Positions 8,749 to 15,969 of a stretch of DNA of 64,000 nucleotides are shown here, piece after piece (the stretch's first letter is position 1; every line of letters starts with the position of its first letter). The translations under genes were made by a program, and so were the position numbers. This stretch comes from Legionella micdadei (GTDB taxonomy: Bacteria; Pseudomonadota; Gammaproteobacteria; Legionellales; Legionellaceae). The DNA is taken from NCBI RefSeq assembly GCF_000953635.1, contig NZ_LN614830.1, positions 1,479,001 to 1,543,000 of the forward strand. Reading direction: 5' to 3'. The notes below the pieces were generated by a model. It saw nothing but the letters and a program-made list of their open reading frames with translations, searched no databases and was not told the origin of the DNA.

Positions 8749-10209
8749 ATGCCTCATAAACCGATTCAATTCGAAGAATTAAGTCTAATCTACCCCCACA
8801 AAACCTGTTTTGAAGGATTTAGCGGCCAGATTCAATATGGCGATCGTATTGCTATTATCGGCCGTAATGGAGCAGGAAAGTCCACTCTGCTTAAAATGCT
8901 TTATGGTTCCTTAAGGCCTACTGAGGGGGAAATTAAATTTCCTCAAGAGGTGAATCCCGGATACTTACCTCAAATTATCGGGGATTATCAAGGATTAAGC
9001 GGTGGACAACGGCTCAATCACTTCTTGACCAAACTATTGGCAGCTAATCCTAATTTACTGCTCTTGGATGAACCGACTAATCACCTTGACAACCGTAATC
9101 GCCGTTCTTTAATCCGTATGCTTAAACATTACCATGGGACTCTCATCATCGTTTCCCACGATATGGAAATCATTAATGGGGTAGCGGATACCCTTTGGCA
9201 TATTGATGCAAAACGCATCACTGTTTTTTCAGGGCGGTATCAAGACTATCAACAGATGCTTGCCAAGAAAAAAGAATTCATCGAACAACAGCTTGATAAT
9301 CTGTCGAGGCAAAGGAGGGAAGTACACCTTGCTTTGATGAGAGAACAAGAACGCAACAAACGATCACGGATTCAGGGTGAAAAGCATATTACACATCGTA
9401 AATGGCCGACGATTCGCTCATACACTAAATTAGCCAGTTCGGTGAGATCAGGAGATAAACGATTAAGCCAAATAAGAGAGAAAAAGCAAACGTTGTTCGA
9501 ACAATTATCACAACTACACCAGCCCGAAGTGATTCAACCAAAATTTAAGTTAAACAGTGCGAAATATCATAAGGCCGTTATTGCTATTCAAGATGCCTCA
9601 GTGAGTCACCCAAATAAACCTGCTGTTTTGTCGGACATCAATCTCCAGGTGAACGCGAGTGAACGGGTAGCCCTCTGCGGTGATAATGGTTCGGGCAAAT
9701 CAACGCTAGCTAAAGCAATTTTAGATAAACCATTATTGATAAAAAAGGGTGTTTGGGCTGTGCCTGATCGTGACGATATAGGGTACCTCGATCAGCATTA
9801 TGATCATCTTGCTATAGGAAAAAGCGTCCTTGATGCCATGCGTGATGCTATGCCAAAAGCCTCTGATATCGAAATTCGTGAACATTTAAACGACTTTTTA
9901 TTTCGTAAAAATCAAGAAATTCAGATATTCATCGAAGAATTGTCGGGTGGTGAAAAAGTAAGGCTGTCTTTAGCGCTTATTGCCGCAAATCCACCAAAGT
10001 TACTCATTCTAGATGAGCTGACTAATAACTTAGACCTTGAAACCCGTGCACATGTGATTCAAGTGTTGCGTCAGTTTCGCGGGGCAATGATTGTCATCTC
10101 TCATGATAATGATTTTTTAGAAGCAATTCATATTGGAACGAAGTATCTCGTTCATCAAGGGAAGATACGTCGTTTAAATGATGCATTACGGGTAATTGAA
10201 TATGAATAG
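8749..10209 (+). CDS. ABC-F family ATPase with a short first nucleotide domain
   Basis: A 486-residue soluble protein with two ABC ATPase domains and no membrane segments, the layout of the ABC-F family. These proteins act on the ribosome; some give antibiotic resistance by target protection and others assist translation. Domain 1 has Walker A GRNGAGKST (38-46), signature LSGGQ (83-87) and Walker B LLLLDEPTNHLD with Glu108. A charged linker follows at about 165-265. Domain 2 has GDNGSGKST (311-319), LSGGE (398-402) and LLILDELTNNLD with Glu423. In domain 1 the Walker A to signature distance is only about 45 residues, against about 87 in domain 2, so the helical arm is mostly missing. It overlaps the next gene, an ABC exporter, by 8 bp, and a MerR/TipA-like regulator follows, which suggests a drug-response operon. 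Confidence 0.88.
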   Translation: MPHKPIQFEELSLIYPHKTCFEGFSGQIQYGDRIAIIGRNGAGKSTLLKMLYGSLRPTEGEIKFPQEVNPGYLPQIIGDYQGLSGGQRLNHFLTKLLAANPNLLLLDEPTNHLDNRNRRSLIRMLKHYHGTLIIVSHDMEIINGVADTLWHIDAKRITVFSGRYQDYQQMLAKKKEFIEQQLDNLSRQRREVHLALMREQERNKRSRIQGEKHITHRKWPTIRSYTKLASSVRSGDKRLSQIREKKQTLFEQLSQLHQPEVIQPKFKLNSAKYHKAVIAIQDASVSHPNKPAVLSDINLQVNASERVALCGDNGSGKSTLAKAILDKPLLIKKGVWAVPDRDDIGYLDQHYDHLAIGKSVLDAMRDAMPKASDIEIREHLNDFLFRKNQEIQIFIEELSGGEKVRLSLALIAANPPKLLILDELTNNLDLETRAHVIQVLRQFRGAMIVISHDNDFLEAIHIGTKYLVHQGKIRRLNDALRVIEYE

Positions 10210-11998
10210 TAATATGTTTTTGCCAAATCATCTAAGTTCTTTTATTTGGCATTTTTTAAAGCCTTATCGTTGGGTGGTTTTTTTGTTTATCCTACTTGCC
10301 TTGTTAGCTGGATTTTGGGGGCCATTTAATAGCCTATTAGTTAAATCCATAATTAATACTCTTGCATCAAATCCAGCAGATAAGGTCACTCAACTTTATT
10401 GGACGGCAGGATTGTTAGTGTTGAACTTTATTGTGTTTGATAATGTGACTTGGCGAACACTGGGTTTTTTAAATTATCAATTTGAGCCCATCATCAAAAA
10501 TCAAATCATTAGTCAAACGTTTGAGTATGTATTGGGCTCTTCATATCAATTTTTTCAGGATAATTTATCTGGCCGCATCGCGGACCAGATCACCACGCTA
10601 GCTGATAATCTTGAAATTATCCTCCACCGAGTGTCGGTGGATTTTATCCGCGGAACTTCTTTGCTTATAGTTTCATTTATCACTGCTTACTGCGTTAATA
10701 CCCTATTTTTTTATATTTTGTTGCTTTGGTTTATCGCGTTTGCATCATTTAGCATTTTGATGTCAAGGCGATTAGTGCTTTTGTCTGATGAGCATGCAAA
10801 TAGCGAATCACAGCTCTCCGGCCAATTGGTAGATAGCCTAAGCAATCAATCGAATATACGGATTTTTTCTCAAAAATCGCATGAACTAACTCGAATGAAT
10901 CAATTTTTTCAATTGGTACAGCAAGCGTTTCAAAAAAAAGAGCTATTTATTGTCCTGCTGTGCTGCGCGCAAGGCGCGATGATTGCGGTAATGATGGGTT
11001 GCGCTGCGTTCTCTTTAATTCACTTGTATGGTAAAGGCCTGATTAGCATTGGTGATTTTGCTTTAATTCTAGGGCTCTCCATGGAGTTGGGACACATGAT
11101 GTGGTATACCATGTTCCAAGTTGATCAATTTAACCAAGCACTGGGAAAATGCAGGCAGAGTTTACGGGCGTTGATTTTGCCACATGACATCCAGGATAAA
11201 AATGAGGCAACTCAGTTAATCGTCACTGAAGGCCAAATTGATTTTGTACAAGTCAAGTTTCATTATCGCGGCACGGAAACGTTGTTTCAAAATAAGTCAG
11301 TGACAATTGCAGCGGGCCAAAAAGTAGGTTTAGTGGGGTATTCGGGGAGCGGCAAATCAACTTTCGTGAATCTCATTTTAAGATTGTACGAAGTTGTGGA
11401 CGGTCAAATTCTTATTGATGGCCAAGATATTCGCGATGTCACACAACATAGCTTACGGCGAGCGATTGCTATGATCCCCCAAGATCCAACACTCTTTCAT
11501 CGAAGCCTATTGGATAATATTCGCTACGGTAGGCCAGATGCGACCGATGAGGAAGTGATCGCAGCTTCCGAAAAAGCACATGCGCATGAATTTATTAGTC
11601 AATTGCCACAAGGCTACGGGGCATTGGTGGGCGAACGCGGCGTAAAACTTTCAGGCGGTCAGCGTCAACGTATTGCTATAGCGCGTGCCATTTTAAAGAA
11701 TGCGCCGATTTTAATGCTCGATGAGGCGACATCTCAACTTGATTCCATCACAGAGTCAAATATTCAAGCGAGTTTATGGGAATTGATGCAACATAAAACG
11801 ACATTGGTGATTGCTCATCGGTTATCAACCCTTTTACAGATGGATCGAATCTTGGTGTTCGATAAAGGGCATATTGTCGAAGATGGTACACATGCTCAAT
11901 TGCTTAAACAGGGCGGTTTGTATAAAACATTATGGGATGCACAAGTGGGGGGATTTCTACCTGATAAAATGTCGGAGGATAATGAAGATGGTGAGTAA
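10202..11998 (+). CDS. ABC exporter, fused permease and ATPase
   Basis: A 598-residue half-transporter of the type IV (MsbA/multidrug) ABC exporter class that would work as a dimer in the inner membrane. The N-terminal half has about six transmembrane helices (residues 20-310). The C-terminal half is the ATPase, with Walker A GYSGSGKST, Q-loop IPQDPTLF, signature LSGGQRQR, Walker B LMLDEATSQLD and switch His in IAHRLS. The frame is open from TTG 10196, but ATG 10202, which overlaps the end of the ABC-F gene by 8 bp, is the natural start and implies translational coupling. With the downstream MerR gene this looks like a resistance or efflux locus. The substrate is unknown. Confidence 0.88.
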   Translation: MNSNMFLPNHLSSFIWHFLKPYRWVVFLFILLALLAGFWGPFNSLLVKSIINTLASNPADKVTQLYWTAGLLVLNFIVFDNVTWRTLGFLNYQFEPIIKNQIISQTFEYVLGSSYQFFQDNLSGRIADQITTLADNLEIILHRVSVDFIRGTSLLIVSFITAYCVNTLFFYILLLWFIAFASFSILMSRRLVLLSDEHANSESQLSGQLVDSLSNQSNIRIFSQKSHELTRMNQFFQLVQQAFQKKELFIVLLCCAQGAMIAVMMGCAAFSLIHLYGKGLISIGDFALILGLSMELGHMMWYTMFQVDQFNQALGKCRQSLRALILPHDIQDKNEATQLIVTEGQIDFVQVKFHYRGTETLFQNKSVTIAAGQKVGLVGYSGSGKSTFVNLILRLYEVVDGQILIDGQDIRDVTQHSLRRAIAMIPQDPTLFHRSLLDNIRYGRPDATDEEVIAASEKAHAHEFISQLPQGYGALVGERGVKLSGGQRQRIAIARAILKNAPILMLDEATSQLDSITESNIQASLWELMQHKTTLVIAHRLSTLLQMDRILVFDKGHIVEDGTHAQLLKQGGLYKTLWDAQVGGFLPDKMSEDNEDGE

Positions 11999-12082
11999 AA
12001 ATGATTTATTCATCTAAATCACAAAAATACTTGACCCTATTGTTGCTATATACCTTACCTTTGTGTTTAAGGAGGTAACACA

Positions 12083-13030
12083 ATGACTCAATGGTTCGTA
12101 AAAGATTTAAGTCGATTAACCGGCGTTTCGGTGCAAACGCTGCATCATTATGACCGTATTAATTTACTAAAGCCTTCATTACGACTTGCTAATGGGTATC
12201 GTGTCTACTCCGAGAATGATTTATTGAAATTGCAACAGATTATTGCTTTGAAGTTTTTTGGTTTTGAGCTTTCGCAAATTAAAACCCTACTCACTAAGCC
12301 TAATGATGCGCTTGATCATTTCGTCAACCAAGCGCATGTGTTAGAGCAAAAAGCAACCGCTTTACTTGAGGGGGCTAAAACATTGAGAAGCATTATTTCT
12401 GATGTTAAAGACAATCAATCCATTCCTTGGGAAACAGTAATTCAACTGATTGAGGTATATCGTATGACAGAGAATCTTGAACATGGCTGGGTTAGAGAAA
12501 TATTTACGCCAGAAGAATTAAAGGAATATGCAGAGTTTGAAAAGGAAATGAAAGCCAATGCTAATTCTGAGCAAAAAACTGCCTTTGAAAATAATTGGCG
12601 CCAGCTGGTAGAGGAATTTAAAAATAACCTCCAAAAGGATCCTTATTCAGAGCTGGGTATCAAGTTAGGAAAAAAGCTCATGGATTGGGTTAATGGCGTA
12701 TACGGCAAAAAGTACGCCCATTTAAGGACTAAAAAATTTGAGAAAGGTTTTGGGGAAGGGAGGGGTCTTGAGGGGACTGGACTGACACCTGAAATTGTAT
12801 CATGGATGGAGAAGGCTATGGATGCCTACTGGCGAGATAGGATTTATACTCTTTTAGATAAAGTAGGGAAAATTCCCTCATCGACAATGTTAGCGCTCTG
12901 GAATGAGGTGCTAGTTGACATGCATGGGGATGATGTCGCGCGAAATCATACTATTTTAGAAGCTGCTTTAAACGATGATAAAGTAAGTCCAGAGGCAAAA
13001 GCATGGCTTAAAGGCCTCTCAAAATCGTAA
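12083..13030 (+). CDS. MerR-family regulator with TipA-like C-terminal domain
   Basis: A 315-residue transcription regulator. Residues 1-72 are a classic MerR DNA-binding domain (LTGVSVQTLHHYDRINLL, then NGYRVYSENDL). A dimerisation helix follows to about 115. The C-terminal 180 residues are helical and Trp/Tyr-rich, resembling the TipAS drug-sensing domain of TipA-type proteins; that match is by eye and only moderately sure. A near-perfect ribosome binding site AAGGAGGT lies at 12069-12076, six bases before the ATG. A TTGACC at 12031-12036 could be a -35 box, but the -10 region is poor. It lies 84 bp after the ABC exporter and probably controls that locus and itself. Confidence 0.85.
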   Translation: MTQWFVKDLSRLTGVSVQTLHHYDRINLLKPSLRLANGYRVYSENDLLKLQQIIALKFFGFELSQIKTLLTKPNDALDHFVNQAHVLEQKATALLEGAKTLRSIISDVKDNQSIPWETVIQLIEVYRMTENLEHGWVREIFTPEELKEYAEFEKEMKANANSEQKTAFENNWRQLVEEFKNNLQKDPYSELGIKLGKKLMDWVNGVYGKKYAHLRTKKFEKGFGEGRGLEGTGLTPEIVSWMEKAMDAYWRDRIYTLLDKVGKIPSSTMLALWNEVLVDMHGDDVARNHTILEAALNDDKVSPEAKAWLKGLSKS

Positions 13031-13043
13031 TAACGTGCTCCAC

Positions 13044-13081
13044 ATTTAGATCGGGTCATCATTATTTGATCCGATCTAAAT
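13044..13081. repeat. Hairpin repeat, copy 1
   Basis: Two 15-base arms (ATTTAGATCGGGTCA and TGATCCGATCTAAAT) form a hairpin with a single G-T pair and an 8-base loop. It follows the MerR gene by 13 bp and may act as a two-way terminator. A second copy, also preceded by CGTGCT, lies at 13755-13793. Confidence 0.8.
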
Positions 13082-13090
13082 CATTTCATT

Positions 13091-13176
13091 GGTTATTGGC
13101 CTTAAGACTGTGATTATTGGTTTCAAGAGGAGCGGAGTGATTAGCCCAATTAAGCTCTCCTAAGGATGCTTTAGCC
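13091..13176 (-). pseudogene. Remnant of the CaaX-protein gene
   Basis: This stretch closely matches 13889-13971, inside the CaaX-protein gene on the minus strand. Shared landmarks include TTATTGGTTTCAAGA and CGGAGTGATTA. The remnant has a 3-base deletion and decays towards 13176. The roughly 95 bp that encode the C-terminal tail, including the CaaX box, are missing between it and the adjacent hairpin. No open frame of useful length remains. It is a partial duplicate left when the hairpin-gene segment was copied around the L,D-transpeptidase gene. Confidence 0.7.
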
Positions 13177-13248
13177 AGCTAACACTATGAATAAAATAAA
13201 TACTATGTGATAATTATTAACCAATTAAAATAATATTTGTCTTTTTAT

Positions 13249-13737
13249 ATGAAAATAAAAGCAATTTTCTTAATGATTTCAATTTTATTTCCTGTTGCTT
13301 TGCTTGCTAGTACTAAAAATTGTCCTTTATTAACTGGAATCAATGTCCACACCACTTCGCGAATTTTAAATATTTGCAAGCACGGCACCGTAATTAAGTC
13401 CTTTAAAGTAGCCCTCGGATACAAAGGAGTAGGTAAAAAACATGCCGGTGATAATAAAACTCCCATTGGTTTATATAGATTAGCCCATCCTAGAAAATCC
13501 ACTCATTTTAAAGTCTTTATTCCAATTCTCTATCCAACTGCAAAGCAATTAGCTGCTGGATATACAGGTAGAGATGTAGGGATCCATGGGCCATCACAGT
13601 CATCTAGTTGGTTTAGTTGGTTGAATAACCTACCAAGCTCAACGCGAGGATGTATTGCTGTTGGCAAAAATAACTATATTGAGTATGTGGCTAATTGGGT
13701 AAAAGCCAATCCTGGAGCAAAGGTTTTAATTATATAA
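13249..13737 (+). CDS. Secreted L,D-transpeptidase (YkuD), small
   Basis: A 162-residue protein with an N-terminal signal peptide (MKIKAIFLMISILFPVALLAS) and a YkuD catalytic domain. The catalytic motif is visible as GIHG (His113) and STRGCIAV (Cys135). Such enzymes form 3-3 peptidoglycan cross-links or attach proteins to the wall in the periplasm. The frame can be extended upstream to a TTG at 13237, but the ATG at 13249 gives a proper signal sequence and is preferred. No clear ribosome binding site is seen. The gene sits between two copies of the same hairpin and a broken and an intact copy of the CaaX-protein gene, so it probably moved in, or the flanks were duplicated around it. Confidence 0.88.
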   Translation: MKIKAIFLMISILFPVALLASTKNCPLLTGINVHTTSRILNICKHGTVIKSFKVALGYKGVGKKHAGDNKTPIGLYRLAHPRKSTHFKVFIPILYPTAKQLAAGYTGRDVGIHGPSQSSSWFSWLNNLPSSTRGCIAVGKNNYIEYVANWVKANPGAKVLII

Positions 13738-13754
13738 ATTGACGTGCTTTCTAA

Positions 13755-13793
13755 ATTTAGATCGGGTCATTATGCTTAAGATCCGATCTAAAT
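13755..13793. repeat. Hairpin repeat, copy 2
   Basis: Arms ATTTAGATCGGGTC and GATCCGATCTAAAT pair around an 11-base loop. It is the second copy of the element at 13044-13081, with shared flanks (CGTGCT on the left, AATCA on the right). It lies between the convergent ends of the L,D-transpeptidase and the CaaX-protein genes and may terminate both. Confidence 0.8.
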
Positions 13794-13812
13794 CAATTCA
13801 CTCCCAACTCGA

Positions 13813-14463
13813 TCACATAATAATGCATTTTTTAGGTCTTGGTTCTTCGGGCTGAAGATCTTGATAAATCTCAAGGCAATTGACTAATAGGCTATTGGCC
13901 ATAAGACTGAGATTATTGGTTTCAAGATGAGTGGCGGAGTGATTATTATAGAGTTGTAGGGTTGCTTTATGATCCGGGCTGAAGCATTTCTTTTGCTCTT
14001 CCGAAGTTAGCATAACGCTAGGTTGTTCGACAATATGCGAAAAGATTTTCTTAAGTTGATTTTGATTATTGAGCATTTTTAGAATAATTGGGGTGCGAGT
14101 GTGCATCAAAAATGCAGGGTCATCAACAATACTGTCTAGAAGATTAATTAACGGCCACACTTCTTTTGCCAACAACTCGCTTTTTAAACTGCTTGGATCA
14201 AATTGTCCGTATTCATTTTGGCGCTGAAGAAGATCTGAATACCATGCTTTTAATTTTTTAGCGAATGCGTCTTCTTTCGAAAAAAAATCAATGCGCTTGA
14301 TTTTGTCCATTGTAGTCTTTACAAGGCTGAACAATCCATCAAAACTGTTCTTTCTTTTTAATTCAGCGAGCATCGTTTTTGCTTCCCCTCTGTATAAAGG
14401 TTTCTCTTCTTGAAGGTAATTTTCTATCCAGAGAGCATAGGTGTTTTTAAGTGAGTTTTTCAT
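13813..14463 (-). CDS. Candidate effector ending in a CaaX prenylation box
   Basis: A 216-residue, mostly helical soluble protein with no signal peptide. Its last residues are PRPKKCIIM. Cys-Ile-Ile-Met is a CaaX box with Met in the last position, the form preferred by eukaryotic farnesyltransferase, and it follows a short basic stretch, much like the tail of K-Ras. Several Legionella type IV effectors are known to be prenylated by the host through such tails to reach membranes. I infer the same here. The body has no recognisable domain. GAGG lies about six bases before the ATG. A decayed partial copy lacking the CaaX tail lies at 13091-13176, beyond the L,D-transpeptidase gene. Confidence 0.8.
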   Translation of the reverse strand: MKNSLKNTYALWIENYLQEEKPLYRGEAKTMLAELKRKNSFDGLFSLVKTTMDKIKRIDFFSKEDAFAKKLKAWYSDLLQRQNEYGQFDPSSLKSELLAKEVWPLINLLDSIVDDPAFLMHTRTPIILKMLNNQNQLKKIFSHIVEQPSVMLTSEEQKKCFSPDHKATLQLYNNHSATHLETNNLSLMANSLLVNCLEIYQDLQPEEPRPKKCIIM

Positions 14464-14517
14464 AAAGCCTCAGAGAAAAAAATTTAAACATTTAAGAATG
14501 GCCTCGTTCAGGTTTTT

Positions 14518-14898
14518 TCAACCCACTTTAAGATAATCAACGATTTCTTTTACTGTAGTAGGTGTAATGGGCTTATTGAAATAACGTGCCATACCGCAAG
14601 CGAATGCTTTATCGATGTACTCCGATTCACCATGAGCAGTTACTGCCATAATTGGTGTGGTTTGGTTAACTTCACAAGGTTGTTTTATTTTTGATGTGAC
14701 TTCAAAACCATCAGGTCCATTTCCTAGACCAATGTCCATTAAAATTAAATCGTATTTAATCGTTCTTGATTTTGCCAGCGCTACGTCACCATTTTCAGCA
14801 AGATCGACGATACATCCCAGCTTTATCAAATGGAACTTGGCTACGGTTTGCGCGACAGGGCTATCTTCTACCACAAGCACATGCAAGGGAGCAGCCAT
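14518..14898 (-). CDS. Stand-alone response-regulator receiver
   Basis: A 126-residue CheY-like receiver with no output domain. The acidic pocket is present (VVEDS with Asp12), the phosphoacceptor Asp55 lies in LILMD, the switch Thr in AVTAHG and the conserved Lys in NKPIT. Such single-domain proteins pass phosphate in relay chains or bind partner proteins. The frame is open to a TTG at 14931, but ATG 14898 is preceded by GAGGAA at correct spacing and starts right before the first strand, so I use it. No kinase gene lies nearby. It is 54 bp upstream of the CaaX gene in the same direction. Confidence 0.9.
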   Translation of the reverse strand: MAAPLHVLVVEDSPVAQTVAKFHLIKLGCIVDLAENGDVALAKSRTIKYDLILMDIGLGNGPDGFEVTSKIKQPCEVNQTTPIMAVTAHGESEYIDKAFACGMARYFNKPITPTTVKEIVDYLKVG

Positions 14899-15182
14899 TA
14901 AATATTCCTCAGCTTCAAGATTTATCTCCAAGATTAATCCATTGTCATAGAAGATTTTCGATTTAGCAAGCAGTCATTAGTTGGTGATAAAATCTTTAAT
15001 GCTTGGGCGTAATCTAACTACAAATTATTCTATCCTTGTAGTAGATAATAAGGATATGATATACGCTTAGGTGTTTGAGTATAATAGGCAGTTTCGGGTG
15101 ATATCCTTGAATCTTGAAGAAAGAACAGTTGGCTTTGAGGGCCAAATTCAGCCGATCGTTGAATAAGGCATAACGCGTTTAT

Positions 15183-15256
15183 GCGGGTGTAGTTCAATGG
15201 TAGAACTTCAGCTTCCCAAGCTGATAGCGTGGGTTCGATTCCCATCACCCGCTCCA
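15183..15256 (+). tRNA. tRNA-Gly (anticodon CCC)
   Basis: A complete 74-base cloverleaf with encoded CCA. Acceptor arms are GCGGGTG and CACCCGC, the anticodon loop is TTCCCAA, and the T-arm has GGTTCGATTCC. The body is very similar to E. coli tRNA-Gly-CCC. The minus-strand Pycsar-type gene ends 4 bp downstream. Confidence 0.95.
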
Positions 15257-15260
15257 TTTT

Positions 15261-15767
15261 TCAGGAAAAAAATAGCTTTAAACTCATGTAAAAAGTGATT
15301 AAAAGGGCGCTTAAGAAAAATACGTAGCACAGCCTATAACAAACTCGAAGATTGGCATATTTCTTATTTAAGATTAGGCTAGACTGATAAAAATCATTGA
15401 GCATTGCCTTGTAGATCAGTTCACTGTTTGACAAGATGGTCTGAGCATTTTGCACGTACGAATCAAATTCGTGATGAATGACCTCGCCAAAGAAAATAAG
15501 ATTACGCGGAATCTGAGCCGAAAAAATAAGTTTTGGTGATAGTGTCCTAACTGCAAAAATAACAATAATAAAAGAAAAAATTATCGGAATCAGTAAGAAG
15601 AGATGAAGTCCTTTGCGTAATTCCCCAACCAGGATTGATAAAAGAATAAAATTTGCCCCTAGTAATACCCCTGCTTTATTATCAGCAATGGAGATGTGCT
15701 GGATATTATTTTGCAGAATACATCTTAAGAAATGCATTCTATCGCCTGAGTTTGTAATCTTGTCCAT
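15261..15767 (-). CDS. Orphan Pycsar-effector-like membrane protein (DUF5706 type)
   Basis: A 168-residue membrane protein. Near residue 26 it has ISIADNKAGVLLGANF, leading into a hydrophobic hairpin of two helices (about 35-58 and 58-78). A soluble helical segment and a C-terminal transmembrane helix (about 140-166) follow. The ADxKA motif running into the first helix is characteristic of the Pycsar TM-effector family (PycTM, DUF5706), whose members respond to cyclic pyrimidine nucleotides in phage defence. No uridylate or cytidylate cyclase gene is visible nearby, so the defence role is open. The frame starts at GTG 15770 or ATG 15767; AGGGA spacing favours the ATG. It abuts tRNA-Gly tail to tail. 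Confidence 0.7.
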   Translation of the reverse strand: MDKITNSGDRMHFLRCILQNNIQHISIADNKAGVLLGANFILLSILVGELRKGLHLFLLIPIIFSFIIVIFAVRTLSPKLIFSAQIPRNLIFFGEVIHHEFDSYVQNAQTILSNSELIYKAMLNDFYQSSLILNKKYANLRVCYRLCYVFFLSALLITFYMSLKLFFS

Positions 15768-15969
15768 CACTAAAATCCCTAAAAGCGCAGTATCCTTTGT
15801 TATTTAAGGTTACTACGATTATCCTTTTTTCTTCAAGAAGATACCGTTGGTTAACCATTTTAAATATATGCACTGCTAAAATTTGTTGAAATAGAAAATA
15901 TTACAGATAATAGAGACATCAAAGGAAAAAAAGGGAAGAATAACTTAAATAACTAAACGGAAGTTTCTT

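Noticed and set aside
12031..12061. MerR-type promoter with a 19-bp spacer (TTGACC, then TACCTT) before the MerR gene
   Set aside because: The -10 box is poor and the transcript would start on the ribosome binding site, so it is not listed as a promoter.
15030..15257. 75-codon minus-strand frame starting MERVMGIEPTLSAW
   Set aside because: It is a false translation across tRNA-Gly, a common artefact.
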